DNA of 64,000 nt, taken from the NCBI RefSeq assembly GCF_000426305.1, contig NZ_AUFC01000009.1, forward strand, positions 62,001-126,000, in the 5' to 3' direction. The translations under genes and the position numbers were made by a program. The notes beneath the pieces are model-generated. The model made no database searches. It saw only the letters and a program-made list of their open reading frames with translations, and was not told the origin of the DNA. The DNA is from Anaerovorax odorimutans DSM 5092 (GTDB lineage: Bacteria; Bacillota; Clostridia; Peptostreptococcales; Anaerovoracaceae). Position 1 is the stretch's first letter. The number at the start of each line of letters is the position of its first letter. Of this stretch, positions 26,501 to 34,379 are shown piece after piece.

Positions 26501-26849
26501 CTGTATCCCAGTTTACTTGAGACGGATAATCGGTGAAAACCTCATAGCTGTGAATTCTGCATATGATTTTCTTTTTTAATGCCATAGGGTGTCTGCTGCC
26601 ATAGACAATAAGCTCATCACACCATTCAAACCAGCATATTTCCCCCCACTCCATCTCCTTATCAATATCATTACATACTTTTCCATTGTTACAATCTACT
26701 GCATTAGAGATACGAACTATTTTAGTATCATAAAATCCTGCAAGATCAGCAGCTATTTCTTTTATAAAACTGTCCATACCCTCTTTTACAAAAATCACAA
26801 GTCTAACAGATTTATTTTCAGCCGATTTATTTTTATTCATTTGAATCAT
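23571..26849 (-). CDS. Giant three-domain glycosyltransferase (GT4-GT2-GT4)
   Basis: 1092 residues counted from the ATG at 26849, 6 bp after GGGG; another ATG 15 bp upstream is possible. Residues about 20-320 form a GT4-type GT-B domain (IIPNGIDMKRFKF, IAYVGYINYKKGPMLLLQ, ILESQNMSVMQAMAKG). Residues about 330-590 are a GT2 domain (VSIVMTVYNREKYLKEAIES, LIIVNDGSTDSSEEI, TRVDSDDLIHREY with the DxD motif). Residues about 650-1090 are a second GT4 (VVSTDDPAEGRAVGGKHTH, ILVPRRLVPKNGV, EATSISLLEGMSCGKVV, the E-x7-E motif). No membrane segment. It probably adds several sugars in order. It converges with the 19018 gene, and the two share a hairpin terminator. Confidence 0.9.
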   Translation of the reverse strand: MIQMNKNKSAENKSVRLVIFVKEGMDSFIKEIAADLAGFYDTKIVRISNAVDCNNGKVCNDIDKEMEWGEICWFEWCDELIVYGSRHPMALKKKIICRIHSYEVFTDYPSQVNWDTVDKVIFVASHIREQGIEKFGIAREKTVIIPNGIDMKRFKFNERKPGFHIAYVGYINYKKGPMLLLQTFKAIHDEDPRYKLHIAGCFQDDRDILYFRQMIREWGFEKDIIYEGWQDDLDQWLEDKNYILCTSILESQNMSVMQAMAKGIKPIIHNFVGARKIYLEHLIFNTISEAVAMLSQDYDSMTYREFVNEKYNMDSINKILIEELHQLCETNPKEPMVSIVMTVYNREKYLKEAIESVLNQSYRHIELIIVNDGSTDSSEEIVKGFSDERIRYFHRENTGQLNALKYGLEKAEGNFLTRVDSDDLIHREYIMDCTEAMLKKSKLKFVYMDFTLIDSNGNVIGETRFKDYEHPIMLLMDTFSGFSSVIPDVSFFRRDYISNVILNYTEQNVPFYIDNILTCEFLHIKEPMYFYRQHEANFASDNDNFKQVVEGKIKFEDLLFRRYFIQMDLNRDFLTNQGTYYKLISEYFTNISQYYEQMETGDEKKQVIPQLFEEETIYWENQRNQLDEINPLDKDRTGKNLLIDNRNQRVLVVSTDDPAEGRAVGGKHTHIHLLMKGIQEQNIPCSLVTYQYDSKATIDSKKAMNYLQGQVEDDLLKNLSVEELSDSSDVSFAYLIYAIQKQLEEKIEKALMANYYSFISCQDVVAAMAAYNVIKRLKFIMPIMTTLHGYFTDENVDYGLLLKGTPVYKYFIHYEKRAYEISDKIITVDTRIKEYVTNIQLENPTPITVLKNAADDISFCPEMYQSDKNCANNILNKIINAHEISHNNIILVPRRLVPKNGVMIAVRAASELIRRGIKDFRLIIAGDGIERQAIQEYIDKNGESSHNPSHIVDDGKYDEDSLGQVVHLLGNISHDEIQMFYKIARFILIPSIKSNNVEEATSISLLEGMSCGKVVIASSLGGMKEIIEDGKNGFLVQPENVELLADRLAEVFRMEDERYNKIGAQARLDIENQYSYKAHAKKYIHLVEGKTT

Positions 26850-26864
26850 TCCCTGCCCCTTCAT

Positions 26865-27253
26865 ATATTCTTATAGCAAATATATGTTTGTGCTTGATTT
26901 AAAATGCCACGGCACTTTTTGAACGTTTGTTAACTCTTAATTTTTAAGTATCCTTTTTCTCTAATATATATAGTACTTATTTTTCGTCTTATATACTAAC
27001 ATCGCATGTTAATTATAAAAAAATTTATTTCACTAAATCTAACGCAGAGGTTTCACCAAATAAAGCGTAATCAAACGTAAATAATTTTACTATTGAGTAC
27101 GATACCGAATAAACTGTGATTCGAATAAAGGATAATGATCTTTTACATTACTCGTATAGTATGTCCTCAATATTTTAAGGTCTACAGCGCCTTTCTTGAC
27201 GATTACAAATAACTGAGGTTTTTCATTTTATACCAAATCAATAGTAGCTTTAA
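26865..27253. other. Intergenic region
   Basis: About 390 AT-rich bases between the end of the ABC permease gene and the start of the glycosyltransferase gene, both on the minus strand. I see no gene, remnant or strong hairpin. It should hold the permease operon's terminator and the glycosyltransferase promoter, but neither could be placed with confidence. Confidence 0.4.
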
Positions 27254-29848
27254 TCAAGTCATATCATCCCGAAGAGCATCAATAATATTTTCTCTTTTTA
27301 TCTTCCTGACGGCATACATCATAGTAACAAAAATTACGAGAAGTACACTAAACACGCTGATTCCCATACTTGCCCACGGCAATACAAAATTGATGCCATC
27401 CGCTCCGCCGACAAACATCCCTTTGTAAATCAACCAGGAAGAGAATAATGCTATGGGAATTCCAAAAAGTAACGCCCTTATACCATAAAAGGCACACTCA
27501 AAACGCATCATTTTATTGAAATCGGCATCAGACATCCCCACAGAGCGGAGCATAGCAAGTTCTCGCCGGCGCAACTTGATATTCGTGGAAATCGTATTGA
27601 ACACATTGGCCACCGCAATCAGTGAAATCATAATGATAAACGTATATGCGAATACGTTGGCAATGAAGATATAATTTCGGCTCTCCTCAAGCATTTCAGA
27701 CGTATTCAAAATAATATATGAGGCAGTCATTCCAACGCTCTGAATCATGGTTTTCATTTCTTCCATAGACTGCGATGGATTCTTTGACTGAAAGGTCATG
27801 CCCTTCACCATGATATTCGACGAGATATGGGAGGTAGCAAGTGTCTCCATGCTCGAATAGGGTGCCATCACCTGAAAAAAGTATGGCTGCTGCTCAGAGG
27901 TTTCCACAGTTGGGGGTGTATCCGGAGGCGTGATTTCTACACAGGTAATACTTACATTTTTCCCATATTCTGTATTTAAATCGCCATCTGCTTCGGGCGT
28001 AACGCTAACATCCAGGAAAGAACTTGTAAACATGTCATTAAGCTGGCTGACCCCATCCACCTGACTGCTGTTGTCCTGCATTTTAGCAACTGCAATCAGT
28101 TTTCCATTTTGCCCCATATATTCCTCAGCGGGTAAGCCCAAATCTTTGATCATTTCCAGATAAGTATTACCATCCAGAAACTGGATTTTTATTGGCAGAT
28201 TCACAGTTTTGTCTGGTGGCTGTACTCCAGCAGATTCCCAGTAGCCATCTGAAAGCTTGTCTGTATGAACCGTACAGATATACTTCATCACAACTTGATA
28301 CGAACTTTTGGTAATACCATCGGCGATTTTCAGTTTGTCGTAAAGGTTCATCATTTCGGCATCGTCCATATCCTGCGTACCAAAACCAATATCATAGGTA
28401 GTAACCGCTTTCGCCTGCGCAGATGCCATCCTCAAATCCGTTACAAAAGCACTTGTTGATACAAACAACACAATGCTTAGAACAAGTGACAGAACAATGC
28501 TGCGATAGCATTTCTTGTTCCTTTTAAAATTCTTTAGGGCAAGTGTTCCCTCCAAACCGTAAATTCGCTGTGCCAGTTTCGATGTATTCACGGCTTTGGA
28601 TTCCACTTTAACCGCATTTGTCTGGCGAATACATTCCATTACCGGCATGCTGGCAGCCTTGCGAGCCGGAATATCAGCTGAAATCAGGATCGTTACCATG
28701 CTGACCACCGCTGCCGCAAGGATTGCAGGAGCTGATACCGTCAAGGTCAAAGGTACACCGGCGTATAGAAGATTTACGAAGTTTTTGGCAACGATGCCAA
28801 TCACAAGTCTGATACCGGCTATACCGACGATTACACCAATCGGAATGCCCACTGCACCGATACAAAGCCCTTCAAAGAGTACTGAATTTCTCAACTGCTT
28901 TGCAGTGGCTCCCACCGATGAAAGAATACCAAACTGATGTGTGCGCTCATTCAAGGAAATGTTGAAAGAATTATAAATGAGAAACACTGATCCGATCATG
29001 ATGATAAGAATTACAATGCCACCAACTGAGTACAGAAGCGTGTTGAATATCTTATCGCTCGAATCGTCCGAAAGGCCCATGAAGCGCAATACAGCATTAT
29101 TTAAGATGTAAGAATGGCTTCTATCTATACTTTTTACATAATCATGAACTTTACGTGGATTTTTTAGCTTAACAAATAAGCTGAGATCCTCCGCCGTGTC
29201 TGTAGTATCTGAGGTTGTGATTACCGTGTATCCCGGCGCAAAATCTTCCTCAAAGTAAGGAGTTTGGCAGATACCAACCACAGAGTAAGTTCTCTCGCCT
29301 TGCGGTACAAAAGTTTCACTCTCGGCAGTGTACGTATCACTCTGGCCAAGCTTCTCGTTTCCATACATGCGGTTACCGGCAGCAAGTGTAATGGTGTCAC
29401 CCACATTGAATTGAACTTTGCCCTTTGTCATGACACTCCCTGAAACAAGAATTTCCCCGCTATTTTTCGGCAGCCTGCCAGATAACAGAGTGATAGGCAG
29501 TGCATCAAAGGATTTCTCGCTGAATCCTGCGATAAAAAGATACGGTTTATTGGGATTTTTCCCACCATCAAGTTTTGCGTAACCGATATTTTCAAATGTT
29601 ACTGTATTTGCAACTTCATCGTTGTTGGTCTGTTCTTGTACAAAAGAGGAATCCTCATCCAAAAACGCAACATGCCAATCACCGTATTTTTGAGCAGCAC
29701 CGTTTGCCATATAGTTCAGCAAAGAAACGCCAAAGGTGGTAACTGCAGTAATCATGGCGGCAGACAAAACAACTCCGATAATTGTTACGAATGTGCGCGT
29801 GCGGCTATTTTTCAGGCCTTGCAGGGCAATCTTATTAAATATATTCAT
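27254..29848 (-). CDS. FtsX-type ABC transporter permease
   Basis: 864 residues with two FtsX domains. Helix 1 is at the N-terminus (TFVTIIGVVLSAAMITAVTT), followed by a large extracytoplasmic MacB-like region (about 50-270), helices at about 280-400, a further helix near 450 (SIVLSLVLSIVLFVSTSAF), a second large outside domain (about 480-730) and three C-terminal helices (about 735-850). The MacB/LolC-like fold transmits ATP-driven motion to extracytoplasmic substrates instead of moving them through a channel. It overlaps the ATPase gene by one base (TAATG), so the two are coupled. The operon context, with a regulator and a short-loop kinase, points to resistance to a peptide antibiotic or cell-envelope stress. 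Confidence 0.92.
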   Translation of the reverse strand: MNIFNKIALQGLKNSRTRTFVTIIGVVLSAAMITAVTTFGVSLLNYMANGAAQKYGDWHVAFLDEDSSFVQEQTNNDEVANTVTFENIGYAKLDGGKNPNKPYLFIAGFSEKSFDALPITLLSGRLPKNSGEILVSGSVMTKGKVQFNVGDTITLAAGNRMYGNEKLGQSDTYTAESETFVPQGERTYSVVGICQTPYFEEDFAPGYTVITTSDTTDTAEDLSLFVKLKNPRKVHDYVKSIDRSHSYILNNAVLRFMGLSDDSSDKIFNTLLYSVGGIVILIIMIGSVFLIYNSFNISLNERTHQFGILSSVGATAKQLRNSVLFEGLCIGAVGIPIGVIVGIAGIRLVIGIVAKNFVNLLYAGVPLTLTVSAPAILAAAVVSMVTILISADIPARKAASMPVMECIRQTNAVKVESKAVNTSKLAQRIYGLEGTLALKNFKRNKKCYRSIVLSLVLSIVLFVSTSAFVTDLRMASAQAKAVTTYDIGFGTQDMDDAEMMNLYDKLKIADGITKSSYQVVMKYICTVHTDKLSDGYWESAGVQPPDKTVNLPIKIQFLDGNTYLEMIKDLGLPAEEYMGQNGKLIAVAKMQDNSSQVDGVSQLNDMFTSSFLDVSVTPEADGDLNTEYGKNVSITCVEITPPDTPPTVETSEQQPYFFQVMAPYSSMETLATSHISSNIMVKGMTFQSKNPSQSMEEMKTMIQSVGMTASYIILNTSEMLEESRNYIFIANVFAYTFIIMISLIAVANVFNTISTNIKLRRRELAMLRSVGMSDADFNKMMRFECAFYGIRALLFGIPIALFSSWLIYKGMFVGGADGINFVLPWASMGISVFSVLLVIFVTMMYAVRKIKRENIIDALRDDMT

Positions 29849-30534
29849 TATCGTGCCTCCTGCCTCTCATCCTTTACCACTTTTCCGTCTCCAATGGTAA
29901 TAATGCGATCTGCTTGCAAGGCAATATTTTCATCATGGGTGACAAGCAGCAAGGTCTGCCCATATTTTTTATTGCTTTCTTTCAGCAATTTAATGATTTC
30001 ATTTCCATTTCGGCTGTCCAAACTGCCTGTAGGTTCATCAGCCAGCATGACGGCCGGGGCGTTCATCAAAGCACGTCCTATGGAAACACGCTGTTGCTGA
30101 CCGCCCGAAAGCTGATTTGGTAAATGTGTTTTACGATCTTGTAACCCAAGCATTTCGAGCAGATCATTCAGCCGTTCCTTGTTAACTTTGCGCTTGTCCA
30201 TTAAAATAGGTAAGGTGATATTTTCCACTACATTAAGAGTAGGAATTAGATTGTGAAATTGATAAATCAGTCCGACCTGGCGCCTGCGGAATATGGCGAG
30301 TTTTTCATTGCTTTGATTATATACATCCAACCCTTCTAAATACACTTTTCCCCTTGTGGGTACGTCCACACCGGCGATAATGTGAAGTAATGTGGATTTA
30401 CCAGAGCCGGAGGAACCGATGATTGCGGTAAAATCCCCTTTTTCGATTGTAAGTGAAACATGGTCAAGTGCGGTAACTTGATTTTCGCTCTTACCGTAGA
30501 CCTTGCTTAAATCTTCTATTTTTAAAAATTCCAT
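29848..30534 (-). CDS. ABC transporter ATPase (MacB/LolD type)
   Basis: 228 residues. Walker A is GSSGSGKST at 40-48, the signature LSGGQQQR and Walker B 'VMLADEPTGSLDS' are complete, and the switch His is in 'LLVTHDENIA'. The short C-terminus and 'PTGSLDS' are typical of the MacB/LolD/BceA group, which pairs with FtsX-type permeases. It powers the permease encoded directly downstream (one-base overlap). GAGGAGG is upstream of the ATG. Between it and the kinase gene upstream are 82 bp containing a repeated GTSACTTT motif (30594-30623) that could be a regulator site. Confidence 0.94.
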   Translation of the reverse strand: MEFLKIEDLSKVYGKSENQVTALDHVSLTIEKGDFTAIIGSSGSGKSTLLHIIAGVDVPTRGKVYLEGLDVYNQSNEKLAIFRRRQVGLIYQFHNLIPTLNVVENITLPILMDKRKVNKERLNDLLEMLGLQDRKTHLPNQLSGGQQQRVSIGRALMNAPAVMLADEPTGSLDSRNGNEIIKLLKESNKKYGQTLLLVTHDENIALQADRIITIGDGKVVKDERQEAR

Positions 30535-30593
30535 TATATGAGCCTCCTCTTTTATCTTTTACCTATATAATAAATTTTTCAACTTACATATCT

Positions 30594-30623
30594 GTGACTT
30601 TAAGGTGAGAGATTCGTCACTTT
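30594..30623 (-). promoter_or_regulatory. Candidate response-regulator site before the ABC genes
   Basis: GTGACTTT (30594-30601) and GTCACTTT (30616-30623) repeat in the same orientation with a 22-bp period, two turns of the helix. This is the usual layout for OmpR-type regulator sites. A TATTAT/TATATA box lies downstream without a good -35 box. The site overlaps the 3-prime end of the kinase gene. Confidence 0.35.
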
Positions 30624-31606
30624 GGGAAACGAATGGAAAATATAGCGCCGCCCTGCGGGTGATTTTGGGCAGTGACCGTCCCACCCTGCCGTGTTATAAT
30701 CTTCTTGCAGAGAGACAATCCAATCCCGTATCCTGTAGTGCCTGCGTTTTTACCACGATAGAACCTATCAAACAAGCAGGGTAAATCTTCTTTTTTAAAG
30801 CCCGCGCCGCTGTCATGGATGGTAATTTGGGTAAATAATAAGTTGTCCTCACAAACAATCTTAATTTTCCCGTTATCACCTGTGCTTTCCATACAATTTT
30901 TAAGAATGTTTTGAATTGCTTCCGAAAGCCATCCAAAATCGCCCTGAATAATTATTCCTTTTGGCACGTCTATTTGCAAAGCAATATTATGCAGCTCCAT
31001 TGGAATTAAAAACGGGTGAATCGCAGTGCTTATCAAAATATTCACATCTATCTGCTCGTCTTGAAAAACTACAATACCAGCATCCAGGCGAGATAATTTC
31101 AACAAAGAAGTAAGCAGCCAATCCATTTGTACAAATAATTCTTCTGTTTCCCGCAACAATGATTTTCGGTCATTTTCATCAGGGTTATTCTCTAACAATG
31201 ACAAAATAAGGTTCACGGATGTGAGAGGGGTACGAAGTTGATGAGCTATATCAGCCAGCGAATCAGCAAGATGTTTCTTTTCTTTTTTCAGTGCGTCGTT
31301 TTGCTCCCTAATACGAAGTGTCATTTTAGTTATCTCGCTTTGCAAAATAGACAGTTCGCCTTCGTCCGATTCACCAATATACAGATGATCAGAGTTATGA
31401 AGCACAAGATCGATTTGATCTGATATCTGCGCAATACTTTTATATCGTGCTTTAGTAAACGCGAAAAACATCGTACCAAAGGCGGCAGCAAAAGCAATGG
31501 CAAGGATTCCTGCCGCCATATTTATTGTAAATCCAAGAATTACAGCAGCGGCGGCCATTAAGGACAACAAAATAACAAACTGTCTAAATTCTCTATTCCG
31601 AAGCAT
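30617..31606 (-). CDS. Sensor histidine kinase with short membrane hairpin
   Basis: 329 residues from the ATG at 31606, which overlaps the end of the regulator gene by 14 bp. Two helices near the N-terminus (about 10-55) have almost no outside loop, as in intramembrane-sensing kinases of the BceS group. A helical linker leads to the HisKA motif 'DIAHQLRTPLTS'. The ATPase has N-box 'AIQNILKNCMES', 'HDSGAGF' and 'GYGIGLSLCKKI'. Kinases of this form often sense the activity of the ABC transporter encoded beside them. The ABC genes start 82 bp downstream. Confidence 0.9.
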   Translation of the reverse strand: MLRNREFRQFVILLSLMAAAAVILGFTINMAAGILAIAFAAAFGTMFFAFTKARYKSIAQISDQIDLVLHNSDHLYIGESDEGELSILQSEITKMTLRIREQNDALKKEKKHLADSLADIAHQLRTPLTSVNLILSLLENNPDENDRKSLLRETEELFVQMDWLLTSLLKLSRLDAGIVVFQDEQIDVNILISTAIHPFLIPMELHNIALQIDVPKGIIIQGDFGWLSEAIQNILKNCMESTGDNGKIKIVCEDNLLFTQITIHDSGAGFKKEDLPCLFDRFYRGKNAGTTGYGIGLSLCKKIITRQGGTVTAQNHPQGGAIFSIRFPK

Positions 31607-32279
31607 ACTCGCCACCCAATCTATACCCCATACCACGAACGGTCATAATTATTTGTGGGCTTGCTGGTTCACTCTCTATTTTCTCACGCAAGCGTTTGAT
31701 GTACACAGTCAATGTATTGTCATTGACAAACTCACCCGCCGCATCCCACAATTCATCAAGTAGTCTGCCCCTCGTAATAATACTTTTAGGATTGCTAAGA
31801 AACACCAGCAACAAACGGTATTCTAAAGCTGAAAGGAAAACCTCGTTGCCGTTCTTTTTCACTATGCCGCTTGCCGTATCTACATAAAGTCCATGAATTT
31901 TAAAAACCGACCCGGAATGCCCGCTTTTTCGCAAGGCAGTTCCAATTCGTGCAATTAATTCACGCGGACGAAAAGGCTTTGTGATATAGTCATCCGCGCC
32001 CATGTTCAGCCCGGTAACAACACTTGCCTCATCGCCAGAAGCCGTCAAAAATATAACGGGAACATTTTGCATTTCTTTAATTTCTGTACAAACCGTAAAG
32101 CCATTTCCGTCTGGCAAAGAAATATCAACAAGCGCCAAGTCAAATTTATTCCCGGCAATCTCAGCAAGGGCTTCATTCCGAGTAGAGGAGTGTATGACTG
32201 TAAAGCCCTCCGATTGGAGTAGAAGCACAAGATTTTTGGTGATTGCCTTATCGTCTTCAACCAAAAATATCCGTTTCAT
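31593..32279 (-). CDS. OmpR-family response regulator
   Basis: 228 residues. The receiver has EDD at 8-10, Asp52 in 'ALVDISLPDGNG' and Lys in 'YITKPFRPREL'. The winged-helix domain (about 130-225) contains 'LSALEYRLLLVFLSNPKSII' and 'VYIKRLREKIE' and 'IMTVRGMGYRL'. It controls promoters as a dimer on direct repeats. The start codon overlaps the stop of the HTH gene by 4 bp (ATGA), and its end overlaps the kinase start. The probable target is the ABC operon at 30534. Confidence 0.93.
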   Translation of the reverse strand: MKRIFLVEDDKAITKNLVLLLQSEGFTVIHSSTRNEALAEIAGNKFDLALVDISLPDGNGFTVCTEIKEMQNVPVIFLTASGDEASVVTGLNMGADDYITKPFRPRELIARIGTALRKSGHSGSVFKIHGLYVDTASGIVKKNGNEVFLSALEYRLLLVFLSNPKSIITRGRLLDELWDAAGEFVNDNTLTVYIKRLREKIESEPASPQIIMTVRGMGYRLGGEYASE

Positions 32280-32470
32280 TTATTTTCACCATCCTTTACT
32301 TTACTGCTCCTATATCGTCCGTCAGCCGGTTTTTCAGCATCAACCGGAACAAGCCATGTATTTCCCATTTTTTTTGCTCCCTTAATCCGTCCAGCAGAGC
32401 AATGATACACTACCATTCTGTCTGTAATTCTCCAATTTTTTGCTACTTCTTTTGTAGTTATATAATCCAT
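32276..32470 (-). CDS. Small excisionase/MerR-like HTH protein
   Basis: 64 residues from the ATG at 32470, 8 bp after GGAGG. It holds one winged HTH of the HTH_17/excisionase type: 'YITTKEVAKNWRITDRMVVY' then 'HCSAGRIKGAKKMGNTWLVP'. The C-terminal tail is charged. Such proteins bind one DNA half-site. It is the first gene of the HTH-regulator-kinase-ATPase-permease run and overlaps the regulator by 4 bp, so it may help regulate that operon. It is too short for a recombination excisionase with certainty, and no integrase is nearby. Confidence 0.82.
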   Translation of the reverse strand: MDYITTKEVAKNWRITDRMVVYHCSAGRIKGAKKMGNTWLVPVDAEKPADGRYRSSKVKDGENK

Positions 32471-32491
32471 GCATAATACCTCCATAATTTC

Positions 32492-32520
32492 ATTATATTT
32501 CTTTTGACGGAAATATACAA
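32492..32520 (-). promoter_or_regulatory. Sigma-A promoter of the HTH-regulator-kinase-ABC run
   Basis: On the minus strand TTGTAT (32515-32520) and TATAAT (32492-32497) are 17 bp apart, ending 21 bp before the start codon. A hairpin with arms AGACCCA/TGGGTCT (32553-32581) lies just upstream and may end an upstream transcript. Confidence 0.65.
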
Positions 32521-32936
32521 TCCAATGATTTACAGTTCCGTTATAATAAAATAGACCCAATCACAAACAAATGCTGGGTCTACAAAAATTAAGATTTAAT
32601 TTAATTTATAATACACTTCATCCTCCACAGGTTCCCAAGAACTCCACATTATTAAATCGGTAAATTAAATTTTATATGTGGGAATTGTACTATAAACAAT
32701 AACTACAAAGCGTTTTTCTATCAATCACATATATGTCTATAAAGCAGATAGTCCAGAAATTTTGCAACTTTAATCTCTTTCACCTTTTTAGTGTACTATA
32801 CTGATCGAAAACAAATCCCCACAGACTATCATCATTAAATCTTATTAAAGTAGATGATAGTTTTATGGAAGAATTAGTACCTTTTTAATAATAAACATTA
32901 AACGAAATTCAAGATCTTATCCTCTATTTTAGATTA
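32521..32936. other. Intergenic region with a possible short peptide
   Basis: About 420 AT-rich bases. On the minus strand, 32596-32649 reads as a 17-codon peptide ending WEPVEDEVYYKLN, which looks protein-like but has no ribosome binding site; the AGACCCA hairpin follows it. No other gene was seen. Confidence 0.3.
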
Positions 32937-33674
32937 TTAGAAGTTCGATACTAGTTCTTTTAAACTTTTTTTAACATCTGAATTGTAAAGTCCACCATGA
33001 TAACAAATGATTTTCTCTATATCATAGTTTAGAAGTTTTAGAATTGAGTCTTGTGCATCCTGTACATTCAAAATGAATTGTGGCATTGCCATACATAACT
33101 CTTCATTTTCCACCACTAAGGCATCCCCCGCGATGAGTGTCTTTGCTTCTTTAAGATATAAAGATATGTGCCCGGGCATATGCCCTTTTGTATCAATTAC
33201 CTCAATGCCGCCGCAGAAAGGAAGTATATCCCCGTTGTTTATTATACTAACTTCGTCAATACCAACTTTTTGAATAGAGGCTATAAATTTTTGAAATTGC
33301 ATACCCCCTTCTTTTTCACTTTCCGGCAATTTCTCCTGAATTTCTTTGGCTTGCTGTAATCTTAATGAATCGCGCTGTCCTGTTATATATGGAGCCTCTA
33401 TTTTTGAACACAGAATTTCTACAGCCGGATAGCTTTCTTTTATCTCCCGTAGAGCTCCCATATGGTCGTGATCATGGTGTGTAATAATTATTTTTGTCAA
33501 CTGATTAAGTGATAAACCAATTTTATTCATCTCTTTGTCTAGCTTCGGCACAGAATCCGGATAACCACAGTCAATTAAAATCAATTCGTTATCATCTTTC
33601 AGAAGTGTAGGATATATAATAATATCCATTTTGTCTAAATGAAAAGTAATCGGTAACATGAATATGTTGTTCAT
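32937..33674 (-). CDS. Metallo-beta-lactamase-fold hydrolase
   Basis: 245 residues from the ATG at 33674, 8 bp after GGAG; a start 21 bp upstream has no site. The metal-binding motif is 'ITHHDHDHMGAL' (HxHxDH). A second metal His is in 'KGHMPGHISLYL' and the bridging Asp in 'LIAGDALV'. A further His is in 'ICYHGGLY' near the C-terminus. These put it in the glyoxalase-II-like MBL family, which hydrolyses thioesters, lactones or phosphoesters. The exact substrate is not shown. It is a single gene, followed at the other side by an intergenic region with small ORFs. Confidence 0.88.
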   Translation of the reverse strand: MNNIFMLPITFHLDKMDIIIYPTLLKDDNELILIDCGYPDSVPKLDKEMNKIGLSLNQLTKIIITHHDHDHMGALREIKESYPAVEILCSKIEAPYITGQRDSLRLQQAKEIQEKLPESEKEGGMQFQKFIASIQKVGIDEVSIINNGDILPFCGGIEVIDTKGHMPGHISLYLKEAKTLIAGDALVVENEELCMAMPQFILNVQDAQDSILKLLNYDIEKIICYHGGLYNSDVKKSLKELVSNF

Positions 33675-33695
33675 TTTTTTAACTCCTTCATCCAA

Positions 33696-34100
33696 AATTA
33701 AATCATTAATTCTTTTTTATAGCAGTAATAAACATAATATGAATTTGGCTACAAGGTATGCTCATTATTGCTAAAATGCTTACTATTTTTCTCTTCATAC
33801 TTTATCGCCATATATTCAATCTTCTAATCCTTTTTTCAATATAATTGCTAGTAATTATACCTCTTTTGTCAAATTATTTCCATAATTCTCCTAAAAGAAA
33901 AGACTATGTTTATGAATAATTTCTTTCAAAAACCTTCTTTTTCTTCCCGTTGAGCCTGCAATCAAACCCTGCTCAATTGGAAGATTCTCTTCCTTTCTTA
34001 AATAATCAACTCGAAAGTTACAGGATGATAAATTTGAGTAATTTCTCTTTTTATTGCAAATCTTGCGACACCGTGCTAACCTTCACCAACGATTTTAGAT
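33696..34100. other. Intergenic region with possible gene remnant
   Basis: On the minus strand 33891-34079 is open and reads like a basic protein tail (for example LRKEENLPIEQGLIAG and STGRKRRFLKEIIHKHS), but no start codon with a site is present. This may be a decayed gene fragment. The rest shows nothing recognisable. Confidence 0.25.
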
Positions 34101-34202
34101 TTAATGCCATTGAATATAGTAATGAGTAAGAAGTGACAGACTGCCAATGATGGTGAACATAATTGCACCGATAGGTAAGCCAATATACACTTGCCCGTTC
34201 AT
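34101..34202 (-). CDS. Small single-pass membrane protein
   Basis: 33 residues: MNGQVYIGLPIGAIMFTIIG, then SLSLLTHYYIQWH. It has one membrane helix and AAAGGAA upstream of the ATG with 6 bp spacing. Such one-helix peptides often regulate transporters or kinases, or act as toxins; no function can be assigned. It is alone on the minus strand, facing the intergenic region. The probability of being real is moderate, because of the site and the clean helix. Confidence 0.45.
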   Translation of the reverse strand: MNGQVYIGLPIGAIMFTIIGSLSLLTHYYIQWH

Positions 34203-34316
34203 AGATGATTCCTTTCTTTTTTAATTATTTTGCAGTATAATTATTAAAATCGATTGTTATTGCATGGAATTCGACTAGTAGTTTTAATATTATCAGTCGA
34301 GAAAGGAGGGTTTTAT

Positions 34317-34367
34317 ATGTCTAATAAATCAATAATCAAGAATCTATGGAGGGTTATACCTCAATAG
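34317..34367 (+). CDS. Possible 16-residue leader peptide
   Basis: MSNKSIIKNLWRVIPQ starts 8 bp after AAAGGAGGG, a strong site, and ends 12 bp before the ATG of the hydrolase gene, which has its own GGAGG within the gap. It may be a leader for translational coupling or the truncated start of a longer ancestral gene. The peptide itself resembles no known family. Confidence 0.35.
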   Translation: MSNKSIIKNLWRVIPQ

Positions 34368-34379
34368 TCGGAGGTAAAA

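Noticed and set aside
27254-29848. BceB-type bacitracin permease
   Set aside because: The protein is longer, with two FtsX domains and two large outside regions, closer to MacB/LolC-like permeases; the specific substrate cannot be stated.
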